This document shows, in pieces, positions 42,201 through 54,500 of a stretch of 64,000 bases of DNA. Source of the stretch: Hymenopus coronatus. Taxonomy: Eukaryota; Arthropoda; Insecta; Mantodea; Hymenopodidae. Each line of letters begins with the position of its first letter. Positions within the stretch are counted from its first letter, which is position 1. The translations under genes were made by a program, and so were the position numbers. Below the pieces are notes generated by a model. The model was not told the DNA's origin. It ran no database searches and saw only the letters and a program-made list of their open reading frames with translations. Where the stretch lies: the NCBI GenBank assembly GCA_030762935.1, contig CM060898.1, positions 99,207,281 through 99,271,280 on the forward strand. Reading direction: 5' to 3'.

Positions 42201-45200
42201 TAGTTTGTTCAAAATAAATGTGGAGCATTTTATATTTTGTTTCAAAATTAAATCATCATATCTCATTTTATATAGATGATATGCTAAATTCCAAAATTAA
42301 GTTCTGAAACAAAGAGGGCCCCCTATCTTGTATTTGGATAAATATGATATTGACTTCTACTGGCACCAAAACTCCTTTCCCAAAAAGAAATTTTGGCTTA
42401 TACAATGTCCAATTTGAGCAGATTTCACTGTATTATGCCTGTTTCTTAGCATTATTTATGGCTTTTTAATTTAAATTTAATGATATCAGTTTCCTTGTAA
42501 AACAAAAGCTGTTATACTTAGCTATAAATAACTGCTACTCCTGTAACCAGATCCTTTTTTAGAAACTCCAATAAAATAGATTAATGTTAAAATGTAACCA
42601 AGTTGCATTTCTAAGATGTTTCGATAAATTTGTATGCAAGAAACTCTGTGAGCCTGTAATTTTTTTTAGTTCTGATTCTTATTGACCTATTTGGTTACAT
42701 TTAACCTTTAATTTTGCAGTTGCACAACATGGTCTAGAAGAGCCGTCTTCAGAAGTCGCTGCGTTAATATCACATGCTACGCAAGAAAGGTTAAAAAATC
42801 TCGTCGAAAAATTAGCGGTTATTGCGGAACATAGAATAGATGTAATAAAGGTAAGAAACTTGTTTTAAACTAGTGTATTACTCCTATTTGGTCTTTTTGT
42901 TTCAAGGACAGTTAGAAACATTCATCTTATTTATTTATTTAAATGATACCTCAGAAACTCTAAACTAACATCACTGTTACTAGCTTCTTTTTACATTTCT
43001 AAACTGTTTCAACTAACCATACATATAACATTTTTAAGAGCTGATAAGCTCCTTACCCCCCAAAAAATTATTTTGAAAATATGGGGCTACTTTTTCGGAC
43101 CTTTACCTTTTATAAGACAGTGGTCTCTATATTTGCAACCTACTTGTGATTCAAAGTTTAACATATACAATTAATTGACACTAATTGACCTAATAATCCT
43201 GGGTTTAAATCCACAAAGGGTTAAATGAGATTTAGTAATGCAAAAACTTTATTCTGTGGATCAGTGACTCTTCCACCAAATTCAGAATGGTAAACTTAAT
43301 ACTTGACAAATTATCCTATATAGTTACTAACCAGAGGAAGCTGTTTGATTGCAGAACAAGAATGTTGCTTATTGGCCACAAAAATTTATTTGGGGAGTAA
43401 TTATAGTTAAGCTTATCAGGACATATAGAACTGGCCCTTAAACCATTATGCTCATTGTGTGTATTTCTGCTATTTGTAAAATAGCACAATGGTATGTGCA
43501 ATCCATTAAATTTACAGACAGTGCATTTATTAACTGTACAATGTGAAATGAAATCAAAGGAAGGATTTCTATACAGTCTTTTGAAGGAAAATAGTTGGTA
43601 GCATGTGCAGGGAAATTGAAAAGAATCATAAAATGGTGTAAAAATGGGAACATTTTAATTTTTCTATTGCATCTGATACCAAATATAACATGATAGATAT
43701 ATTTCTAATGTCCAAAATCAAAACAGGAAGAGAAATTTGGTAAAAACATTTAGAAGAATATGAAATAGGTGACATTTCTTTTAACACAGTCTTTTAGTTA
43801 TTTTATCATTTGTTTATCTTTTATTTTCACTGTGTCTAGCAAAGTAGTACGTATACAAAAGATTGGAGGTCTCTAGGGAACATTAATCTTAGGGGTCAAG
43901 CACAAAAATAATATACTAAAATATTTTGGAATGTGTTGATGGGTGGTACCACAGCATGTCTGAGCTAGTTATTCAGACTTTGATATATATTTTTACGTCT
44001 TTCAAATCATTTGTGAAAGAAAAAAGATAATCTTGGGAATCTCTTCAAGTTGAAGAATGGTATATTTAGAGATCTTCATTCTTAGCACTTGTAGAAATAC
44101 AAATATTTTTTATTATACTTAAATACTTATTAACTTAGTATTAATTTGCTTTTGTGATTATGCTGTAAAGGTTGATCCACGGTATGAAGTCACGCAGGAT
44201 GTAAGAGGTCAGCTGAAGTTTCTTGAGGAGTTGGATCGAATGGAAAGAAAACGACACGAGGAACAGGAGAGAGAGTTGTTGCTGCGGGCAGCCAAAAGTA
44301 GATCGAAGTCTGAAGATCCTGAACAAGCGAAACTGAAGGCCAAAGCTAAAGAAGTATGATCTCATCTTATATCTGCTTATCAATAATTCCTAAGACACTG
44401 GCAGGAGACTAAAAAAGAGCAGTGAAAACTAGCTATTAATTGATTGGATGAAACTAGCCATTTTTTGAAGTTAACCTTTAACCAACATTTGAAGTTAAAT
44501 GTGGTCAGTTATTTTCAGACCTACATGCATATACCACGTTATATTTATGTCTATTCACTATCTTCAGATGAAATTATAATATTTCTCAGAATATGAGACA
44601 CCCCTTCTTCTTCTGTCCTCCATGGACTGGGAGTAACATGCTACTGCACATCACAGGTGCAGTCTCGGTGGAAATGATGGATTTTTTTTTTCAGACATAA
44701 AAATACTTAGCATGGCTTCCTTCAGAAGGGAAGTAAAGCTGGTGGTACCATGTCATAATTTAGGGCACATAAAACAACCTCAAGTCTAATAAAGAGGCCT
44801 CTAGCAACCAATATAGAATGGGATGCTGAGAACCATAGTAGTGTCAATAAATAAATAAAAGTCAAACTCTTCTGCCTCTCTTTTTTCCTCTTCCTCCTCC
44901 CATTATTCCTCTTCTTTCACTTCCTCCTCCTCCTCTTCTTGATCCCCAAAACATCTTTAAAAGCATAGGTCGTGTGCCTTCACAATGTGTATCTTCCAGA
45001 TGTTTGCTAAAAGAAATAAACCTCAAATTTTGTTGGTTAGATTTGGTAAAAATGATATGAATACAGGATTTTCACAAGATTAGTGGCTGCCCACCTAGGT
45101 AGTGTGATGGTAATGTGTCTGCCTCACATTCAACAGATGGGTTTGAATCTCGCTTAGGGTTAGTTACCTAGATAAGGTATTTTTTGTGGATTTCTCTTAT

Positions 45201-45494
45201 CCTGAGAAGACGAATGTCAAGTAACTTTAAGCTCCATGTGCCCCAAGATCATTTGAGCATCATTTCACCAATTTCATTCATCGTCTGATATGACCAACCA
45301 GATTAAAGGATGTTAAACTACAAAAGAGCTCTCACAGCAGGACTTTCTGTAAAATAAAAACAAAAAAAATGTACCTACTTATGAGGGGCCCAATGGGGCT
45401 TACCTCATTTCAATGTTATTCAGTACCATGCATGAAAATAATGTCTAAAATCAATGATCTGTAGAGTGCACATGCACTGATCGATCAATAAATC

Positions 45495-45525
<31 letters not shown>

Positions 45526-48500
45526 CAACAAAAAAAAAGGATTAGTGGCAACGTCACAGTGTATCTGGTTTATACCGCATGCTGCATTTTTTTTTTTTTT
45601 CTTTTTTTTTTTTTTCATCATGCTTATGACAAAAAATTAATTTCTCTTCCAATATATTGTAATTTTTTGTGATAATGTAAGACTTCTTACTAATTTAATG
45701 TGTTATTAATAATATACAGTGCCAGAGCTTTTATATGTATTTATTCTTCATTATGGGTACAACAAAATGGAATGCATGCATGCTTTGTACTTTTGGGATT
45801 TACAATTTGGTTTCACTACTAATGATAATGAGCAATAAATTTCAGTTTCAATTTATTTTCATGCTTTTGAGTGCATATAAAGGGCATGACAGTATAACCT
45901 ATGTGCATATATGTATTATATGCAAAAGTTTTACATAGCTTTTGTATATTTAAATTCTTCTATATTGTACATAATGATTTAGCCAAAAAATTCATTCTTG
46001 AAATTTGGCCAAACAAACATTTAAAACTATTTGCAAATTTAAATATATTTGAACTGTAACTTTGACATCAATATTATCTTTTATCATCCACCATTATATC
46101 CATTATATATAAATTTGTCTGTAAACCTCATGTGCATTAGAATTTTAAATTTATTTTAAAAAAGCTTACTCTTACTCTATCTCTCTCTCACGCATGCACA
46201 TGTGTGAGAGAAAGAGATACCAGAGCCTTAAAGTCAGACAAAACACACTATAAACTGGGGACCATGAATGATGGAAAATTATTGAAAAAAATATATCAGA
46301 ATCAAGAAATACTGGGTAGTTGTTTTGTGGCTAAAATGCTCAGTAATTAAGAATCTGAAACATAACATGATGTATATTGAGCTCTCAATACTATATTTAC
46401 TTAAGGTTTGATTATTTTTTTTCATGTTTATAGTTGGTATAATAGCCTATTTGTTTAATTAATACAGATGCAGCGAGCAGAAATGGAAGAATTGCGTCAA
46501 CGAGAAGCTAATTTAACTGCTCTTCAAGCAATTGGTCCACGGAAAAAACCAAAGCTTGAAGTTGGTGGAGCAGCTGGCAGTTCAGGACAAGTGCGTGTTT
46601 TTGTGACCATATCTGCTTCTGGTTTAAAAATGCATTGCATTTTGTTAATTTATTGTTTTGTAATGTGATTTCATCTGTTCATCTGTTTGAAGAATAATAT
46701 TGTGCTGTTATAATTAATATTTTTTGTAAACAGCATTTCAATTTATTCTACTTCAAATGATTAACGTATTCCTTTAGAAATTGTTCATTATGGGAATTCA
46801 TTTTTATGTTCCTTCAGATATAAAAAAATTACATTAAAATCTCTTTTATTATGATTTCCACAGTTGCAACATAGCTAATCAAAATTCGTATTGGTCAAGT
46901 TAAACTGAAAATTTGAAAGAAGGGGTGGGGTGTGAACAAACAAATAATATAAGGGTAATACTCCTCTCTTGTGTGTATTGAAAATTACACAGGGTAATGC
47001 TTTGTTATTATTAGAACCAGTTGAAAAATTCAATGACACAGCTGGGATTTGAACACGGGAGAACCATGATGCAGGAGAACCGTGTTCAAATCCCAGCTGT
47101 GTCATTGAATTTTTTAACTGGTTCCAAAAAAACTATTTATTTAATATGTAGTTGGTCAACTGTAAAGCCCAGGGCAAAATACTTACGAGATTGTAAGTCG
47201 TCGTTGGGGTATGTTATCTCAAAATAATTTGAGTCTCCTTATTGTTTACCGGAATCAATGTGAGTCAGTTGGGTAATTGAATGTCGGTTCAGCATGTTGT
47301 CATAGTATGTAGCAAAGTGGTTGGAGTAACCTGACAGACTGGGAGATCCGTGGTTCAAATCCCAGTGATGGCATTAAATTTTTCAGTCTGACTATCTATC
47401 CAACTCCTATTCTGCACATGGATTGTGTCGAAAAAGCAATTACTGAATTTATCTGAATAGAAGATGATTTCAAATGTAAGATGACTCCCATTTTTCAGAA
47501 CTTAATTTCGGAATTTAGCATATCAACTAAATAAATAGAAGATATGATAACTTAATTATTAAATGAAATTTAAAGTTTTGCAATGTATTTGGAACAAAGT
47601 AAGGGATACAAGGCGATTAATTCCCCTTCTTGTTTTATTTAATTTGAATAAAATTCATGTGGAGGGGGAGAGAACAGAAATGATGTACCATAAGATGGGG
47701 AAAGATCGGACACAGGGGTAAATACAGATGGGATTTTGCTTTCTTACATTGTTATCACTGAATGCTAGCTGTTATACTGTGCATGCATTGTGCTGTTACA
47801 CCTTTCACATTGTCGAGCAGATTCAGACACTGTCATACTGTTGTATACTGCACTGAAAACTGCTAGTTATACTTGTGTGAATACTTTCGTCATTGTACTA
47901 GAATATAAAAAAGAGGTAAGCATAATTTTCTTATAATTTTTGCATTTGAGTGTTAAGAAGGAAAGTGAATGTAGCTAAATTAATAATTCAAATTTGTATG
48001 GAAGTTTACATTATGAGCAGCAGAAAGATGGAGAGGGGAGTATGGAAATGTATGGTCTGTATGTGCTTGGTGGTGATGGCACCAGCTTAGTTAAAGATGA
48101 TTATGGATGCATTTTTTTCTATTAAGACAACATACTTAATATATTGTCAAACATTTTACTTAATTCAAATTTGTGCGTAAATCTACGTTTTGAGCAGAAG
48201 AGAGACTGAGATGTACAGAATGTGTGTGATGATAGAAGCATGACTACGAGTGGCAGCAGCAAAGCTGAAACAACAATTATGGATGTGATTTTCTATTAGG
48301 GCAACAAACTTAATATTATACATGGTACCTATTTCAAATTTGCACATAAATTTACTTTTGAATGGGAGAGAGACGTAGAGGCGAGCATGGAGATGTACAA
48401 AACGTGTGTGATTAGATACATTTTGTGATGATGGCAGTGGTAGCAGCATAGTTGTAATGAAAATTATGGGCTCCCAATGCAACATTACGTGTAACCACCG

Positions 48501-51500
48501 ATGTGAAAGGAAGGCCTTTAAATTTTAGTCTCAGAAAGACATTTTTGTTCCAATGAAAATGTTTATATTCACAGCTAATTTTTGGCACAAAATGAATGCA
48601 CAAAATCTGCCGCATGTATCCATATATCGCGAATCCAAGACAATGTCCAATTCTGAACATTAATATTTTGGGAAAAAAGTTTTGTATTCAAATAAATACG
48701 GTAACACAAAATGAAGTTCATCAGTGATTAAGGCAGTTTTGGCAATCAGTATATTTTCTGTTTAAGAAAGCCCAATTACAGATGTGGAGATTATTCTCCC
48801 ATTAGATTTGAACAACAGATTTTTGCTGGTTAGTAGCTTGGTTGCTTGATTACTTCCTTGAATGGCTATTTAACAGGCAGTATGCCTTATAAATGCCACT
48901 TTAAACTGATTTACGCACAAATTTGAATTAAGTAAAATGTTTGACAATATATTAAGTATGTTGTCTTAATAGAAAAAAAATGCATCCATAATCATCTGAG
49001 AAAGATCAATTTATGCGTAAATCTTTATATGTTTTCCGAATACTGTGTGGGGAAAAAGTTTCAAACTTGACCAGTATGCAGTGGCAAAGCCAGAGGGAAA
49101 TAGTATTCTGGATGGATTTTACAGAATTTTGCATAACTGCTAAACCGTAAGAGATGGACAAAAACTTAACACAGAAAAAAATGTAGAGCACATTAAAACA
49201 CACAATTTATGTCATATACAGTTTTTTCGTGGAGTTGATCGTTTTTTAGATATACCTTGTTTTTGGTTTCAGCTTTGGAAAACTTATACTTTTCTCATAA
49301 GGAATTTGTCAACTCCTGTCCATACAAACAAAGGAACTTCAGTCACATAGCAACCAACTTTTGACTATCACTTTAACCAATGGTACTCCCTTATTTCGCT
49401 TCTACTTACAAGGAAGCAAGTGAAAAGACTATGTATTTCTTTTAATTTTTTCGATTAGCAGGAAGTAAATAGAAGAATAAGCATTTTAACAATAATTTGT
49501 TGCAGAGATGTAGAGAAAGTCATGTGAATGGAACACATCAAATTATTTTTTCATGTAATGAGAAGTAAATTTCAATATTGCATAATGTATATAACATAAA
49601 ATGTGTGGTTTAACAAGCTCTACATTTTTTGTTAAGGTTTTTTTCTATTCTCCTGTGTTTACCAGTTATGCAAAATTCATCCCGAATAAAGATGTCTTCA
49701 GAGGTTATTCCCAGAAAATTCAAGATATATATTTTATTTGTTATGTAAACATCTTTAATATACAATATTTGAATCAAAATTGTTAGGTCCATTTTTGAGA
49801 AAATCAAATTTTTGAAAAATTTTGCCATGTGAAGGGTAATTGGGGCTGGGGGGATTTTCTTGAAAATCTGTCGCATCCTTGTAAGATACTGAACTTAAAT
49901 GCCAAGTTTGGTATTTAACAGGGTTTTTGTGTTTGAACTATACTGCGTGCACGCATGCACACCGACCGACTGACCGACCAGACCTGACCGGACGTCACAA
50001 AGCATATATTTCCAGTGAAATCTCGGTATCGAATTTCTGGGGGCAATCAATACCTTCTCTATACACTATGTACATAGTATGTGTAGAGAAAATAAAAAAT
50101 TGTACTTGTAGATTTTGGTTTTGAGGGACAGATATGTATATTGGTAATTTAATTTTTATATCATTTTATTGTTCTGTTTCAATGTATTCATTTTACCTTT
50201 TATCTTACATGTGTTATTTCTTTAGCACACATTTAACAATGTTAGAATGTGCAAATCAGCATCATTTAAGTCCAGGAATGTTTATCCAAATCAGTTATGG
50301 CTATAAAAGTTATTAAGTGTATATTAAGTGATGGTTAATTGCTAGATATAAAAACTTTATCATGTACCTAGTAATAAATACTTTTTAAAGAAATATTGCT
50401 CTGTGGGATACTAGTATCAAAATTACCTTTACTTTGACATAATCTGTGCAAAATATCTAAAGGTTTTGAATTTTTTTAACATTTCTTTATTTTTCATACC
50501 TAAATTGAAACTCAATAAAATTTAATGACTCATTTACAAGATTACTGTGACATGTTGCAGACGGGTGTTAGCGGAGCAAATGGTGCAGCGAATTCTCTTA
50601 ATAGAGCACAGGTAAGTAAATTAGCCTAAAATAAATGCATATTCCTTTTTAATTCTTGAGAAAGAAAATAATGCTTTGTAACAGTATTAAAATGCTTGAA
50701 GTTGATCTTAAAGATGGATTTCTTTGTTGAATTTCGCCTTGGTTTTCATGCTCTTGAATTTTAAGTGCTCCATTCTCTTTTGCTGCAAATTCTTCTAATT
50801 TATTTCAAGAATTCGCTGTCATTAGATTTAAACTTTTAAAGGATTGTAATTTTCGATCTAAAATCATAATTCACTCTGATGATCCAGATGTTCTTTATAC
50901 AAAAATCTGCATTCAAAACAAGGTGAAATTACCAACCTTTTATATCATTGCTGTGGAATAAAACAATTCACAAATAATTTGATGTGCCTTTTAACCTTTA
51001 AAACATGTAATGAAAATGGCAATAGTACTGCATCTTGGAAATTTATCTTTTAAATCTCTCACAGCAAAAATTCTGTTGTATCCAATTGCAGTTACTGTTA
51101 TTGAATAGGCTATGAAAGAATATGGCATTTAGGATTAATGCTGTGAGGCTTCCAAGCTAATAATTAGTTTTCAACTCCTAACCTACTGTAATTATGAGTA
51201 TAGCACATTTTTGGTCCTATATTTACATTTAAAACCTGAGGATCCTTTTAAGGCCAATTTCCTAGCCTAAGCAGAGACTTAAGCTGCAATGAATTTTATA
51301 ATGTGCAGTGCAAGTGATAAGCTGGGTTTATACGTTGCCTGCCTTAACTGTAGTTTTACCTAAAATGTTGTAATATTGTCTTCAGAAGATGATATAGAGA
51401 TGAAGAAATGCAAATTAATTTAACCCATATGCGCAACAGAAACAAACAAAAATTTAAAATGTGATAATATCATTTTCATGTAAGGGATGACTGAGAATTC

Positions 51501-54500
51501 TTCGAGAGTTTTCAATTATTGTGTTTATCCGAATACAAGATGACCTCTAATGCAGATAACCCCGATTTTGAGAACTTAATTTTGGAATTTAACATATCAT
51601 CTATGTAATAAGAAGATATGAATAATTTTTAAATGAAGTTTAAAGTTTGGCATATATATTTTGAATTTTGAAGCTGATTAAGCCCTTTTTATTTTCTTAC
51701 ATATTTGAATTAGCGTGAAACTCACCTTTTGAGTGGGATACGAAGAGGACAGTATGGAAATGTAGTGTTGTGCGATGGTAGAATGTGATGGCAGCTGTAA
51801 TGACGATGATGAATATGATTTTCTATTTAGACAACATATTTAATTTAGCACATTGTACATTTTTTAGCTACTTTTAATTTGCACAGAAATTCACATTGTG
51901 AGCAGGAGAGAGACAGAGAACGGAAATGTTGATGGTAAAACATGATGATCGTGGCTGCAGCATAGCTGTAATAACGATGATGGATATGATTTTCTATTTA
52001 GGCAACATACTTAATATAATATATAATAAAATGTTTTAGCTAATTCAAATTTACATGTAAATTCATGTTTTGAGCAGGAGAATGACATAGAGGGGAGTGC
52101 AGAGATGCATGGAATGTGTACAATGGTAGAACATGATGGCGGCAGCATACATGTAACAATGATTATGGATATGTTATTTGCTATTATGTCAACATACTCA
52201 ATATAATATATTGTAAAACATTTGCCTAATTCGAATTTGCACATAAATCTATATTACGGGTGGCACAGAGGTAGAGGGGAAAATAGAAATCTACCAGTAT
52301 ATGAGCAGTGGAAGGATGGCAAACATGCAGCTAACCTCTCTGCTTCTGCTTGACCATTGGCTCCCAATACAACCTAATGTGCAACCTCTAACATAAAAGG
52401 AAGCCCTCTAATTTTATTTTAACCTCAGAGGGTAATCTTTTTTCCAATGGGAATGTTCATAGGCCTGTTAACAGCTAATTTTATTATGCAAAATGAAACC
52501 AAAATTTCCACATCATGACCTTGGCGCTAATCTGTACCATTTTCTTCAGACTTTGCCACTGTCATACCCACAAGGTTTGAAACTTTTTCCTGCATAGTGT
52601 TCAGAAAACATATATTACAAATGCAACACAACCCCCAGTTCTGAACATCAATATTTTGGAAAAAAAACATAGTCTTGTATTCAGATAAATACGGTGTGTA
52701 AATAGTCAACAATGGTGGTACCAGAAATTAGTAGTATTACAATTAAATATAAAATTGAACTAGTAAGCAAAACATAATTTTAAATTTATGCTTTTGTCGT
52801 GTATTTAGACACACTTATTGCAATCACATGTAAAATGTGTTACTTTATATTTCAGTAACCAAGCTGTCTAGTCAGAAACAATGTTTCTCTTAATGTTGAG
52901 ACTATACATGAGTTCAACAAAAATATTTTTTCAACAGAAGCCTCATTAAAATATTAGGTTGGGATGGATTTAGGCTTGGTATCTTATTATTCAGTTATTT
53001 ATTTTATTATCAAAATGTTAAATCTTAATATTGCTGATATAAAACTGCTTTATCAGATTAATATACTTTTAACCGATCAAAATCTTATACAGCTTTGTAT
53101 GATCTAGCTGTCAAAATTGTTTCACACCATTCTAATCCACTCTTCATATTGGAATTGTTTTGCTGGAGATGTTCTGTACTCCATAGTAAATTGTCTGAAT
53201 GCTTGCCTCTGTTACATATTTATGCTGCTTCAAAATTTCTAGGAGAATGGCAACTTTTTTGTGAAATAAAGTTTGCAATTTGTGTTTTGACTCTGATTTG
53301 TTGGTCATTTAACTGTATGTTACTTGATAACCAACAAAAGCATAAACAAAAATAGGAATTCAGTTGATTAGCATTGTAATCATTAGCAACCTTTAGTTCT
53401 CCAGAGTGGTTCAGCTCAGTAAAGCTGAAAAAAGTTGCCCTTGCGGCATCCATAGCTTATTAAAGCTTCAACTTAAGCTGTAAATCTGACCCTTAAAAAA
53501 ATCAAAACAAAAACAATTATACAAAACATTTTAACATAATGCATTAAAATAAGCAATTTTATCAGCAAGAATAAAAACAAGAACATGTTTCAAAAACTTT
53601 CACTTTCTCCTTCAGCTTCTTGTCAATTGCCAGTCTTGCTCAAAGTGAACTTAAATATAAGAATGAAATGTGGTGCATGTATGTATTATTATTTGAACTG
53701 TTGCAGTGGTTTCAAGTTCAGAAGTAAGCAATAGTTTATTCTCAGGGTCAGTGATGCTCAGGAAAAAAGAAAATGTTCAAATGAATAAAATTAGAATCTG
53801 GTACATTTAATTTCTCAATCATGATTCTTATTTAGTAAAGACCACACATATCGTCAAAAAGTTTCATTACAAAAGCAATGCTTTCATATCTGTTATTTTA
53901 TTTCTTTGTTTGATTCACAATGCAATTATCAAATCGAAATTAATATTTCTCTATCTTAAAAATAGTAAAAAATTAAGTAGTATTCTACATCCAGTACAAA
54001 GTACAGTGCAGCAATTTATTAAAGTGCAATTTTATATGACATTATTACATAAATAATAAGTTTTTTCCCCGGATGCATTTCAAGGATATTCATCTTCATC
54101 ATCAGCAGGCCTTTGACTGGCTTCAGAAAGGGAGGTTCCTATCAAAATTTCATTTGTGTTACCATCTGGTTTTCTTGGAGGTAATCTTAAATGTCTGCCG
54201 GTGATATTTCAAAATTCATAACTCTCTGCACATATTTGCTAATGTGTATCTTTTCCCAAATTGCTAGTTGTAGTTTTTACATGTTTAATAAGTTTGATGT
54301 GTTATGGCGTCCAGAAGTGTTGTGATTTGTCAGTTTGCTTGAGTTTCATGTTCCTGAGGTGTTCTTTCAATCTTGTTTGAAGGTTTCTCTTAGTCGTCCA
54401 AAGTAAATTTTGATATTCATACCTTATTGATAGCTTATATGATATATTGCTTGCCCTTTCTAAATTAATATTTGCTTATTTTCTAACTGATTTATTTTAT

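Noticed and set aside
46591..46668. Extension of the exon frame past 46590
   Set aside because: It reads through a good donor (gtgcgt) into intron. Homology ends at the donor.
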